Assembly: GCA_951802425.1 (NCBI GenBank)
Contig: OX637798.1
Span: 2,914,001-2,978,000, forward strand
Direction: 5' to 3'
Length of the DNA: 64,000 bases
From: Clavaria fumosa
Lineage: Eukaryota > Basidiomycota > Agaricomycetes > Agaricales > Clavariaceae
The notes beneath the pieces are model-generated. The model did not search any database, was not told the origin of the DNA, and saw nothing but the letters and a program-made list of their open reading frames with translations. Shown here one piece after another: positions 9,801 through 21,728 of the stretch; position 1 is the first letter of the stretch, and every line of letters starts with the position of its first letter. The position numbers were made by a program, and so were the translations under genes.

Positions 9801-12800
9801 ATGCGCAAAGCTGTTGACACCACCCTGGCGAAGCTAAAGTCGTCTACAGGACCTCAGTCTCTTGCCTTCATTAGCCTCCAGAATGCTCTTGCACTTCTCA
9901 AGGAGGTTGCGGGGAAGTCGGGTGTACCAGGATTACAGGAAGGTATCAAAGGATTAGTGGTTCTCCTCGATGCTATTCAAGTGTGTGAAACATCTCATTT
10001 ACCGTCTCGTCGCATTGCTCGCTAACCATCCACACAGAAAACCTCACAGAATAACAGTGACTTGGAATCACTCGACCGTCGCGTTCGAGACTTGCATATC
10101 ATGCTGCAAGAGGCATCTGATAGCGGGACCCTGACTACAGGAATGACTGACCGTATCAACCGCTTGTCTGAGTGAGTCACTATCTCCCCAGTGTAATATT
10201 TTGTCAATCTCAGTCTCGAATGGCAGATCATGGAAGTCTGTCGGTGAACAGGCACAGCGTATGATCATGCGTAACCACTTGAAACGTTTCTTCACTCGCG
10301 ACCGTGATACTGTTGAGATTACGGGCCTCATCTCTGCTATCAATGACTCAATACATCAATTTCTGGTAAGTAAATGGCCTGTACTTTTCAGAGATGATGA
10401 TTGAGCTGCGGCTACCCCAAGGTTCAAAGTACACTTGCCATTGAGTCCGCCCTTGGAGTAAGTTCATGAGCCATAAATTGGCATAGTTGTGCAGATGTGA
10501 CTGACTAATTGCTAGGAACATGCTGCCCGAGCTGAGGAACATGCTGCTCGAGCTGAGGCTAGCCTTCAGGTTTGTCTCTTCCTGTTAGTGTCCTTATCTT
10601 GTTCATCATATGGTTAATTTATCAGGAAATCAAGACAAGGCTCGATAACTACAGTATGGTTTATTCATTATTTGATTTAGTGCTTTACTTATGTTTGGTC
10701 CGCAGCTGGTCTCAATCTGCCTCATGCCACCACTGCTGGCTTCAGTTGCAACAATAAGCTAGTCCCATGTCTTGATGGTACTCGGGAACAGATTCTTAAT
10801 GAGCTATATCAATGGATTGGTCATGACATCGAAGATCTCTCCCAGGAGGGCACACTCACATCCTCTGACCATTTATGTGTCATGAGGACTCGGAAGATAT
10901 TTTGGATCAATGGTGTAGCTGGGAGTGGGAAGACTACAATTGCTTACACTGCTGCAGAGTACTGTGAGGACAAAGGAGTGCTTGCTGCAAGCTTCTTCTG
11001 CTCCAGGGATAATGCTGATTGCAGCAACCTTAATTTGGTTTTCACCACCATTGCACATCAATTAGGACAGTTTTGTCCAGAGTTCAAGGCTGGTCTTGCA
11101 GAAGTGGTCAGGTTAAATCCTGATGTTGTCTATTCCAATGTCTCCTATCAGTTGAAAAGGATGATTGTCAAACCATTGCTTGCTGTGAGGAATAAATTTC
11201 CTCAAGGTTTAGTGGTGATTGATGCTTTAGATGAATGCAAGGATGACAATTCCACATCCACCATTCTGGCATCTTTGTCTCAACACATTGAAAAGTTGTC
11301 CCCATTGCAATTCCTTATCACCAGTAGACCAATTCTCCAGATCACTGGAGCTTTTCAACATCCACATCTCATCAATACAACTAGGCCATTGATTCTTCAT
11401 GAAGTCAAGTTGGATGTCATTAAAAGTGATATCCAGTGCTATCTGAAATGGCACCTTGGTGCTATCAAGCAGAAATATCACATTCCTGGTACCTGGCCAT
11501 CTTCAAGAGATGTTGAAGACTTGACCAATATGTCTTCAGGCCTGTTTATATTTGCTGCTACTGCAGCAAGGTTTATTGATGCTGCTGATCCCAGAGGGCA
11601 ATTGAAGATACTTTTGGACAAAAAGTCTGTTACTGGCTTCTCTCCTCTGCAGCATCTGGATCAGTTGTACTCCCAAGTGCTCAACACTGCATTCCCAGAT
11701 ATTTCTGATCACCTTGGATCCAAATTGCAATTGATTCTAGGTGCCATTGTCACCCTTCAGGATCCCCTCCCATCAGATCAATTAGAGGATCTGCTTGAAT
11801 GTGATGTTCTTGGTTATCTTCAGCAGTTACAGTCAATCATCACCCTTCCAAATGATGGTGTTGGAGTTATTAGATTGATTCACCCATCATTCTTTGATTT
11901 CATTGGGGATCCTACCAGATGCCATGATGAGCAGTTTAGAATCAATCTTGAAGAGCAGCACACCATCATGGCAGAGAAATGCCTGACCATGATGAAAAGG
12001 CTGCAGAAGGATATTTGTGGCATAAGAGATCCCACCAAATTCAATCATGAGGTTCCAGATCTCCCAGAGATGATATCCAATCACATCTCATGCAGCCTGC
12101 AGTATGCATGTAGATATTGGGGTGTGCATGTTTGCAGTGGCAAGCTTTCAAGTGATGTGTTGAAGCTCTTAGAGGATTTCTGCTCAAATCATTTACTACA
12201 CTGGATAGAGGTCTGCAGCCTTCTTGGGCATCTGAGAAATGCATTACAAATGTTGGCATCTGTGCATGCCTGTCTTGCAGTAAGTGCATATCCCTGTCAG
12301 TGGAGGTTGGCAAAACTAACATGTAATCCTTTCTGCAGATCAAGAAGGATGTGCATGTGACAGTCTCAGCACTGTTATATGATGGTCAAAGATTGATTCA
12401 AGAGTTCTTTCCAGCCATCAGTGTATCTGCGTTGCAGGTGTATTTTTCAGCTTTGCCCTTCACCCCAACTGGCACTGAAATATACAATTCCCATCATAAG
12501 AAGTTGGAAGGTGTGGTGATGGTGCAAGGGTCATTACCAAAACAATGGAGTGCATGTATACAAGTCATAGAGGGCCATTCTGAGTGTGTCACATCAGTAT
12601 TATTCTCTCCAGATGGCACAAGGATAGTTTCAGGGTCTGAGGACAAGACAGTGAGAGTGTGGGATGCAGTCACTGGTGCTCATCTACAAACACTTGAGGG
12701 CCATTCTGATGACATCAGATCAGTGTCATTCTCTCCAGATGGCACAAGGATAGTTTCAGGGTCTTTTGACAAGACAGTGAGAGTGTGGGATGCAGTCACT

Positions 12801-14811
12801 GGTGCTCATCTGCAGACACTTGAGGGCCATTGTCACATCAGTGTCATTCTCTCCCAATGGCACAAGGATAGTTTCAGGGTCTTCTGATGGGACAGTGAGA
12901 GTGTGGGATACAGTCACTGGTGCTCATCTGCAGACACTTGAAGGCCATTCTGATTGGGTCACATCAGTGTCATTCTCTCCAGATGGCACAAGGATAGTTT
13001 CAGGGTCTGATGACAAGACAGTGAGAGTGTGGGATACAGTCACTGGTGCTCATTTGCAGACACTTGAGGGCCATTCTCATTGGGTCAGATCAGTGTCATT
13101 CTCTCCAGATGGCACAAGGATAGTTTCAGGGTCTGATGACAAGACAGTGAGAGTGTGGGATACAGTCACTGGTGCTCATCTGCAGACACTTGAGGGCCAT
13201 TCTAATTGGATCCACTCAGTGTCATTCTCTCCAGATGGCAGAAGGATAGTTTCAGGGTCTTTTGACAAGACAGTGAGAGTGTGGGATACAGTCACTGGTG
13301 ATCATTTGCAGACACTTGAGGGCCATTCTAATTGGGTCATGTCAGTGTCATTCTCTCCAGATGGCAGAAGGATAGTTTCAGGGTCTTTTGACAAGACAGT
13401 GAGAGTGTGGGATGCAGTCACTGGTGCTCATCTGCAGACACTTGAGGGCCATTCTGATAGAGTCACATCAGTGTCATTTTCTCCAGATGGCACAAAGATA
13501 GTTTCAGGGTCTTTTGACAAGACAGTGAGAGTGTGGGATGCAGTCACTGGTGCTCATCTGCAGACACTTGAGGGCCATTCTGATTGGGTCATGTCAGTGT
13601 CATTTTCTCCAGATGGCACAAGGATTGTGTCAGGGTCTGGGGACAAGACAGTGAGAGTGTGGGATACAGTCACTGGTGCTCATCTGCAGACACTTGAGGG
13701 CCATTCTAATTGGGTCCAATCAGTGTCATTCTCTTCAGATGGCACCAGGATTGTTTCAGGGTCTAATGACCAGACAGTGAGAGTGTGGGATACAGTCACT
13801 GGTGCTCATCTGCAGACACTTGAGGGCCATTCTAATTGGGTCACATCAGTGTCATTCTCTTCAGATGGCACCAGGATTGTTTCAGGGTCTAATGACCAGA
13901 CAGTGAGAGTGTGGGATACAGTCACTGGTGCTCATCTGCAGACACTTGAGGGCCATTCTAATTGGGTCACATCAGTGTCATTCTCTTCAGATGGCACAAG
14001 GATAGTTTCAGGGTCTAATGACAGGGCAGTGAGAGTGTGGGATACAGTCACTGGTGCTCATCTACAAACACTTGAGGGCCATTCTAATGTTGTCAGATCA
14101 GTGTCATTCTCTTCAGATGGCACAAGGATTGTTTCAGCTGATGCCAAGACAGTGAGAATATGGGATACAGTCACTGGTGCTCATCTGCAGACACTTGAGG
14201 GCCATTCTAATTGGGTCACATCAGTGTCATTCTCTTCAGATGGCACCAGGATTGTTTCAGGGTCTAATGACCAGACAGTGAGAGTGTGGGATACAGTCAC
14301 TGGTGCTCATCTGCAGACACTTGAGGGCCATTCTAATTGGGTCACATCAGTGTCATTCTCTTCAGATGGCACAAGGATAGTTTCAGGGTCTAATGACAGG
14401 GCAGTGAGAGTGTGGGATACAGTCACTGGTGCTCATCTACAAACACTTGAGGGCCATTCTAATGTTGTCAGATCAGTGTCATTCTCTTCAGATGGCACAA
14501 GGATTGTTTCAGCTGATGCCAAGACAGTGAGAATATGGGATGCAGGAACTGGAGTCCTTCACATCATTCACAGTGATTCAAACTGGGGGAGGTCATGGCC
14601 ATACCTCATCAGTAATGGATGGATATCCACTTCTTTCACAAGGCATAAGCTTTGTTGGATTCCTGTGACTTATCGTGACATATATGCATCTACTATTGAT
14701 CAAGTGGCAGTGGTCACACCCCAGAATTCCATCATTTCCCTCCAATTCATGGCCTTGCATTCTTACCTCCATACACAGTTCCAAATGCCTCTGCCTTCAT
14801 ATCATTCTTAG
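9801..14811 (+). CDS. NACHT-WD40 NLR-like receptor (NLR 1), frameshifted
   Basis: Fungal STAND/NLR receptor of the NACHT-WD40 type, a family linked to non-self recognition and incompatibility cell death. Exons: 9801-9980, 10038-10171, 10227-10365, 10422-10457, 10516-10569, 10626-10653, 10706-12279 and 12339-14811; all junctions are GT-AG and keep frame. The start follows 'atcaatcATG'. The N-terminal ~200 residues are helical and include an EHAARAE coiled-coil repeat; no known effector domain was recognised. NACHT: Walker A GVAGSGKTT, Walker B LVVIDALDEC, ITSRP sensor, then a winged-helix-like region ending RLIHPSFFDF. Then 16 WD40 repeats of ~42 residues and a C-terminal tail of ~80 residues (SWPYLISNGWI). 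In the third WD40 repeat, at 12831/12832, eight bases are missing relative to its neighbours, which shifts the frame. Unless this is an assembly error the protein would end early, leaving the ORF 12790-14811 separate. Confidence 0.85.
12573..14580 (+). repeat. WD40-coding tandem array of NLR 1 (16 units)
   Basis: Sixteen 126-bp units of the form GHSxxVxSVSFSxDGTRIVS plus GSxDKTVRVWDxVTGAHLQ. Differences cluster at the two residues after GHS, at the residue after V, and at the residue before DKT. Units 11-13 and 14-16 are a duplicated block of three; units 13 and 16 share an odd SADAKTVRIWD ending, one residue shorter. Unit 3 has the 8-bp deletion. Confidence 0.95.
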
Positions 14812-15370
14812 CTCTTGTCCTTGGGATCCCCCACCAAGCACAGGCCCAGGGGTGTGAAGATGGTGAAATGAGGAAAAAAATGACTTGAATCAAAATGTGT
14901 ACTTAAATCTTAGTGAGAGGATTTGCATAACAGCTTCAGTCATTTCTTTTGTATGTCAGAGGTCCGAATACTAAAAAGTGCTGCCAAAGTGCTGCAGGAA
15001 GCCTTGTGCCATTGGTTTCAAGTCCATAAACACAGTGCTTCCCAGTATCAAATATGTAGCCCCCAGAGATTTCCTGACACAGTTATTTTTTTATGCAACA
15101 CATTTAGGCAAGAAGATATACAGGTATTGTTAAAAGCCATGCCCCAATGGGTTGAAGCAAGAATGTTATGATAGTGTAGAAATAACTAAAGTGATCCGTA
15201 TTAGCTCAGTCGTAGTAAAGACTGTCAGTAGTAGTACCTAAAGTGATCTGTATTCTACTCTAATTGATCAGAAGATGTGAAATGCAGAATAGAATGCAGG
15301 TTACTCACAGCTCAGTCACGAGGTCTTGATTTATTATGAGTTCTTGATTTATTATGAGTTCTTGATTTAT
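14812..15370. other. NLR 1 3' flank; no gene seen
   Basis: 14812-14905 is the 3' flank shared with NLR 2 (40330-40454). Beyond it I see no convincing gene. A short direct repeat 'ctaaagtgatc.gtatt' occurs near 15187 and 15240, and three ~18-bp tandem copies of 'ttgatttattatgagttc' occupy 15330-15370, just before the inverted-repeat element begins. Confidence 0.4.
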
Positions 15371-15407
15371 CAAGAATTCATTCATCAACCCCAGAAAAGG
15401 GCCCATT

Positions 15408-15469
15408 TTTCATTCATTCATTCATTCATTCATTCATTCATTCATTCATTCATTCATTCATTCATTCAT
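15408..15469. repeat. (ATTC)n microsatellite
   Basis: About 14 perfect copies of a 4-bp CATT/ATTC unit just inside the left end of copy A. Copy B has only a short interrupted version at the same place (18077-18100), so the expansion is recent. Confidence 0.95.
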
Positions 15470-15839
15470 CTTTTTGAGTGCATATAGAGAAAACTTTTTC
15501 AGTTTATTAGCTAAAATTTTGAAAATATTATGCAATGTAGGATACAATGGGACACATGATATATCTCAAAACCACATTGATATGTTCATGCATTCACTCA
15601 CAATTTAGGACACAATGTATGAAAAAAGAGAAATTCTTGCAAAAAATTCTCTGAATTCAATTTAATTGTAAAAATCCTGAAAATATTCATGAAGGTAGCC
15701 CATCATGATAGCAATTTTGAAAATACCGGGTTTTTATTAAATCCCACTAGTTCTTCCAGGAATAATATTTTGGTGTAATAAAGAGAATCGTTTTTAAATA
15801 TTCATAGAAAATATTACAAATTGTAAAAATATTCTGGTA

Positions 15840-17185
15840 AGCTTGCCCACATTGGTAAATGGTTCTTAAATTATCTCAACTCATCAGATGCTCTAGTTAT
15901 GGAAGATTCACTCTTTCAGACCAGCTGGCTTCACTGACTCTGTCATCATATAAGTGTGGGAACCTAAATTGCCATCTAAAGTAGTTCTGACTCAAATCTG
16001 GTCACATTCCTTAAATATTTGGAGGGCATGTAGCTGCTAGTAAAGGTTCTATACTGTAATATTTTCATGATTTTACAAGCCCAGTTGATTGAGCAAGGAC
16101 CACTTTAAATTGTGAGAAACTATTATGTCAGCACAGTGCAAATCATGCATCTTTTCTCTCATGCTGTGCAGTGTGGCAAAGTCCTGCCTTTTTGGGATAC
16201 AAATGTTTCACTCATATCTCAACAGCCACTGGATGGAATCCCACAACATTTGGACAGTACATAGACAATCATCAGGTTGTTTTATACTAATATTTTTGGG
16301 ATTTTATCGAATGTACTGTGAGTGTGAGGGCAGTTGAAATTCGATTGCACCCAATCTGCATTTTAATTTTCAAAGTCAGAGAGTGCTAAATGTCATAGCT
16401 CCATAACCACATAATAGAATTATGTGAAAATTTGTAGGTAGATAGGAACATATAAGCAGGCCCTACAATAATATTTTCAAGATTTTATCACATGAATTAC
16501 AGGTGTGGGAGCCAATCCGCGTCATGCCAATTTTAAACTCCGACATTCTGGAAAGTCGCACTCAGGCACTTCTATGGCCATATCTCTGCAACCAGTTGAT
16601 GGATTCTCACCAGATTTTGATAGTAGGTGGATATGTATGAGTAGTGTATACATTAATATTTAGAAGAATTTAGCTCATTTACTGGAGGTGCAAGAAAACA
16701 AAAATGTTATGTTTCACTCAAAATTACTTTTGTGGCAGCATTGAAGTTTGCAATTCAGAGTTAGTAGGCATATTACCCATGATCCTGAAGCAGATCTTTT
16801 GTTAATTCCAACATGACAAACTGCTTGTAATTTCATGAAGAAATAAGTGAGATACAGTAGTTTTAAAACTTTTGTACCATGAAATGATTATTTTTTATCT
16901 CAGAGATACCAGACATATTATACATCATTCTAAAGTGTGTTTCACGCCGAATTGAACACCACAAACCATGTGTGATTTGATGAAGAAATGAATGAGTTAT
17001 GGCTAAAACAAAAAATGTAACCTCAATGTGGATGTGCTACACTTTGCAGTGACTGCCAATCCATGGTGTTTTTTTATCTCAGAGTTAGGAAGCATATTAT
17101 ACATCATTCTAAAGAAAATTTGATGTTAAATCCAACATCACAAACTACTTGTGATTTCATGAAGAAATGAGTGAGATACTAATGA
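15840..17185. repeat. Diverged subterminal repeat arrays of copy A
   Basis: Two kinds of worn tandem repeat. The first (about 15840-16700, unit roughly 180-190 bp) repeats a pattern 'tatctc..aac....gat.gaat', 'aatattttcatgattttatc', 'gtgtgag'. The second (about 16740-17185, unit roughly 150-165 bp) repeats 'atctcagagtta', 'ggcatattatacat.attct', 'gatttcatgaagaaatgagt'. The same arrays lie in copy B at about 18480-19350 and 19350-19980. No coding sequence. Confidence 0.6.
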
Positions 17186-17189
17186 CATA

Positions 17190-17686
17190 GTTGCATCTTC
17201 TCAAATTGTTTGTTCTAATTGTGCTTATAAAGAACCTGAACAGGAACATATACTTGGCTATGTGATATTACTAGCTGAATCCACCCAGAGTAGTCAATCA
17301 ACATCCCAGTGGATAAATACAGTAACTTGGGTCATGATGTTGCAAAATCCTGTCCAGAGTGCATGTGTGAGATGAACAAAATCATATATCACAATGAACC
17401 ACCCAAGTTATTAATGCTAGAATATCCTGAAAGCAGCATAGAAACCAATCCAAGAATCAAATATGATACTGATGGAGGTGAAGTTTATTGCAATCTTAAG
17501 GGGATTGTTTATCTTGGAAGCTTTCATTTCACATCTAGATTGATTGAGAGTGATGGAACAATTTGGTACCATGGTGGAAGGACAACTGGAGCACTATGTG
17601 AACCAGATGGAAATGTTGGATTGATTTCAAAAGGGCAGCTAAGGTCTTGCAGAGCACTGGTTATGGCAGTGTATGCACAGGATTGA
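17190..17686 (+). pseudogene. Fragment of the Helitron protease-like tail
   Basis: Near-duplicate of 27338-27834: it carries the zinc-like pair CPECMCEMNKI, the PPKLLMLEYPESS stretch and the His-box region YLGSFHFTSRLIESDGTIWY, ending at the same MAVYAQD. The Cys box (NYSCAYDSLL) of the full copy is absent because of the internal deletion, and a small insertion before NLGHDVAKS breaks the upstream frame. It cannot encode a complete protease. Confidence 0.75.
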
Positions 17687-18037
17687 GTTAGAATTTTTGG
17701 GAAGATACATTGTTCTGATGGTTTCTGAAGGCCTCTAAAATATGCAATTATCAAAAGAAAAAAAATGAAAAGAAAAAGGAAATGTACAAAAGAGCTCATT
17801 CATGCCACACTTGTGATGGCCCATTCCCCCCAAGTCTTGCAGAGAAAGGGCACTGGTTATGGCAGTGTATGCACAAGATTGAGTTAGAATTTTTGGGAAG
17901 ATACATTGTTCTGAGGTTTCTGAAGGCCTCTAAAATATGCAATTATCAAAAGAAAGAAGATGAAATGAAAAAGGAAATGTACAAAAGTACAAAAGAACTC
18001 ATTCATGCCACACTTGTGATGGCCCACTCCGCCAAGT

Positions 18038-18091
18038 CAAGACTCGTTCTTATCAACCCCAGAAAAGGGCCCATCTTTCATTCATTGATTC
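18038..18091 (+). repeat. Left terminal inverted repeat of copy B
   Basis: Begins CAAGACTCGTTCTTATCAAC and continues through AGAAAAGGGCCCATCTTTC. It pairs with 27974-28026. Confidence 0.8.
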
Positions 18092-18479
18092 ATTGATTCA
18101 TCTTTTTTGAGTGCATATAGAGAAAACTTTTTCAGTTTATTAGCTAAAATTTTGAAAATATTAGGCAATGTAGGAGACAATGAGACACATGATATATCTC
18201 AAAACTGCATTGATATGTCCATGCATTCACTCACAATTTAGGAAACATTGTGTGAAAAATGAGAAATTCTTGCAAAAAATTCTCTGAATTCAATCTAATT
18301 GTAAAAATCCTGAAAATATTCATGAAGGTAGCCCATCATGATAGCATTTTTTAAAATTCTGGGTTTTTATTAAATCCCACTAGTTCTTCCAGAAATAATA
18401 TTTTAGTGTAATAAAGAGAATCGTTTTTAGATATTCATAGAAAATAATACAAATTGTGAAAATATTCTGGTAAGCTTGC

Positions 18480-19980
18480 CCACATTGTTAAATGGTTCTA
18501 AAATTATCTCAACTCATCAGATGCTCTAGTTATGGAAGATTCACTCTTTCAGACCAGCTGGCTTCACTGACTCTGTCATCATATAAGTGTGGGAACCTAA
18601 ATTGCCATCTAAAGTAGTTCTGACTCAAATCTGGTCACATTCCTTAAATATTTGGAGGGCATGTAGCTGCTAGTAAAGGTTCTATACTGTAATATTTTCA
18701 TGATTTTACAAGCCCAGTTGATTGAGCAAGGACCACTTTAAATTGTGAGAAACTATTATGTCAGCACAGTGCAAATCATGCATCTTTTCTCTCATGCTGT
18801 GCAGTGTGGCAAAGTCCTGCCTTTTTGGGATACAAATGTTTCACTCATATCTCAACAGCCACTGGATGGAATCCCACAACATTTGGACAGTACATAGACA
18901 ATCATCAGGTTGTTTTATACTAATATTTTTGGGATTTTATCGAATGTACTGTGAGTGTGAGGGCAGTTGAAATTCGATTGCACCCAATCTGCATTTTAAT
19001 TTTCAAAGTCAGAGAGTGCTAAATGTCATAGCTCCATAACCACATAATAGAATTATGTGAAAATTTGTAGGTAGATAGGAACATATGAGCAGGCCCTACA
19101 ATAATATTTTCAAGATTTTATCACATGAATTACAGGTGTGGGAGCCAATCTGTCATCATTTAAGTGTGGGAACCTAAATTGCCATCTAAAGTAGTTCTGG
19201 TCACATTCCTTAAATAGTTAGAGGGCATGTAGCTGCTAGTAAAATTTCTATACTGTAATATTTTCATGATTTTACAAGCCCAGTTGATTGAGCAAGGGCC
19301 ACTTTAAATTGTGAGAAACTATTATGTCAGCACAGTGCAAACCATGGGAGGTTTTTATCTCAGAGTTAGCAGGCATATTATACATAACTCTGAAGCATAT
19401 TTCATGCTAAATCCAATGCCAGAAACTATTTGTGATTTCATAAAGAAATGAGTGAGGTATAATGGTTTTAACACCTCCCTACTGCCAAATCATGGGATTT
19501 TTTTAGCTCAGAGATACCAATCATATTACACATCATTCCAGAGTGCTTTTTACGCGCAATCGAACGCAACAAACTGCATGTAATCTAGTCAAGAAATGAG
19601 TGAGCTATGGCCAAAATAAAAAGAATTGACCTCAAAGCGGCTGTGCTCCACCTTGCGATGACTGCCAATCCATGGTATTCCTTATCTCACAATTAGCATG
19701 CATATTATACATGATTCTGAAGCTTATTTTATGCTGAATCCAACACTGCAAACCACTTGTGATTTCATGAAGAAATGAGTGAGATATAGTAGTTTTAACA
19801 CTTCCATGCTGTGAAAACATGGTATTTTGTATCTCAGAGATACCAGGCATATTATACACTATTCTAAAGCGTTTTTTACGCCAAATTCAATGCGATAAAC
19901 CGCATGCCATTTGATCAAGAAATGAACAAGTTATGGCCAAAACAAAACAAAAAAAGTGACCTGAAAGCGGCTGTGTTCCA
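18480..19980. repeat. Diverged subterminal repeat arrays of copy B
   Basis: Same two unit types as in copy A. 18480-19140 duplicates 15840-16523 nearly exactly, then 19152-19345 repeats 18560-18760 a second time, then the second unit type runs to about 19980. Position just upstream of the leader exons suggests promoter or replication-end function, but that is inference. Confidence 0.6.
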
Positions 19981-20004
19981 ATCATCTTTTGATCTTCAAC
20001 CACC

Positions 20005-21728
20005 ATGTTGGCTCTGACTCTCTTGACTCTCCTGCTACTGTCTACATCTCCTGTTGCTTCAACACTACCTCAGACTGCTCCTATACAGGTTTAGACCCTC
20101 TTCTATCCATTACACCTGCTAACTGGTCTGTGTCAGCCTTGGATCTGTGGGCCTGATAATGCTGCTCTGTACACTCTTGGAATGGGATTAGCTGGTGTGA
20201 AGACATTTATTGAGGGTGTGAGAGACTCTTGGGTCCTGGTTGAAGGTATGTATTTGTGTCATTCCTTTCCATTCCCACTTTTTGACCACTTTTTGTCTTT
20301 GCAATTGGGCGCTTTTTTTGGCCTTTTTGAGCAGAAAATACTTGTTTGCTTGGCTCAAACACATCTGCTGAGGGTTTGGGAGACTCATGGGTCCTTGTTG
20401 AAGGCATGTATTTGTGTCATTCCCTTCCATTCCCTCTTTTTGACCACTTTTTGTCTTTGCAATTGGGTGCTTTTTTGGCCTTTTTGAGCAGAAAATCCTT
20501 GTTTTCTTGGCTCAAACCCATCTGTTGAGGGTTTGAGAGACTCCTGGGCTCAGGCTGAAGGTGTGTCCATTGTGTTATCTTCCTCTGTCTCACATTTCTG
20601 ACATATAATATTCTGGCAGAAACTTGTTCTCCTTTTCATTTGAGCACAAAAGATATGGCTTCTGAAGGACAAAAAGGTGCAGTTTCTACATTAATTTCAG
20701 ATCAGGATTTCACTCTGTGTTGTTTAGGTTGTTTCTGGAATGTGCCCCAGGGTTTTTGGGTGTGTTATCCTGTCCCTGCTTCTGCACCCCAGGGTTTGTG
20801 GGTGTGTGTGCCCTTGGATTATTTGTCATGTGACATTGAGCCCCAGCATCATATGATGACTTATTATTTTCCTGGTGATATGCCACAGAATTGGATGTCT
20901 TATGCACACTGTCCTGTTTATGAGGACAACAAACCAAGAAAAATGTTATATAGCCACAGTGGTCTAGGAAGCTTAGTCAAATTTGACTTATTTTGGTACT
21001 ATCATGTCTCCAGAAAGTGTCAGTTGATCAAACTGCTGTTGCAAAGAAGTCTGTTGAGGAAACATGATTTTCTCTATCTTGTTCACAAATTGCTGATTGG
21101 ATTTTACATGACACAAAAAAGGGGCTCTAAGCCTCTCTGTAAGCCATCTACAATGCATTTTTCACAGTCTGGTTTGTCATTTCAAAACAAGTATAACTTT
21201 TGTTACATTGGTGGAGGATTGTCTGATTTCAGCTACCAAGAACTTGAATCATATTTGACAGAAAAAGGCACTCATACAATCAGTTCTGCTTACAGATTTA
21301 AGGACATTCTAATTTCCAAACTGAATAGTATCCACATGACTAAAGATACTGTATTATGTAAAATTCCTATTCACTTGATGGTAACCAAATTGACCAAATT
21401 AGAGCTCAGAAAGATAACAGACTGCCATGGAATATACTGTCATTCAAAAATGAGGCATTCAGGAATACAGAGGATGCTGGCTGACCACATGTGCTTTAGC
21501 TGTCAAGATCACATTACAATTTTTGAGAAAGTTACCAATACACAACAGAAGAAAGCTGTCAATATGAAAGCAGTGAAGAAATATCAGGCCAAGAAAGGTC
21601 AAAGATATAAAATGGCTAATCTGGTGGCAGCCAAAACATATCAGGATACACAAAGAGACAATGCAAGATGGTTGCAGCAAGAAAATATCAGGATACACAA
21701 GGAGACAAATTCAAGATGGCTCATCTGA
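20005..21728 (+). CDS. Leader exons and N-terminal part of the Helitron protein
   Basis: Spliced reading: exons 20005-20088, 20137-20245, 20335-20403, 20492-20560 and 20620 onward. Introns are GT-AG except the third (20404-20491), which would be GC-AG. The start MLALTLLTLLLLSTSPVAS looks like a signal peptide after a good 'accaccATG' context. Three similar segments follow (GVRDSWVLVE, GLGDSWVLVE, GLRDSWAQAE), two on 69-nt exons that are copies of each other. The last exon carries LVTKLTKLELRKITDCH-like SAP-type and CFSCQDHI zinc-like parts, then ~19-residue units containing KYQ (VKKYQAKKG, AKTYQDTQR). The frame breaks near 21660 and continues as the large gene at 21668. I do not recognise the leader protein; it may be a captured host exon set. 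Confidence 0.55.
20200..20560 (+). repeat. Tandem exon-intron repeat
   Basis: A ~157-bp unit of exon plus intron is repeated (exon tail 20200-20245 with intron to 20334, exon 20335-20403 with intron to 20491, exon 20492-20560). Exons 3 and 4 are both 69 nt with the same splice phase, so each unit adds 23 residues without changing frame. Confidence 0.75.

Larger units (their letters stand above)
15371..18037 (+). mobile_element. Internally deleted derivative of the Helitron-coding element (copy A)
   Basis: Its left part (15371 to ~17180) parallels the left part of copy B (18038 to ~19980) almost base for base in long stretches, including the same terminal motif with 'tcaaccccagaaaagggccc'. 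At about 17178 it jumps to sequence matching 27328 onward of copy B, the protease-like tail, so about 7 kb of coding sequence is absent. The tail then holds a ~190-bp tandem duplication (17648-17840 and 17835-18030). It ends where copy B begins, and the shared end carries the terminal motif in B's orientation. Confidence 0.7.

Noticed and set aside
14923..15171. Small gene downstream of NLR 1
   Set aside because: An 82-codon frame without recognisable motif, splice signals or homologous copy in NLR 2's flank.
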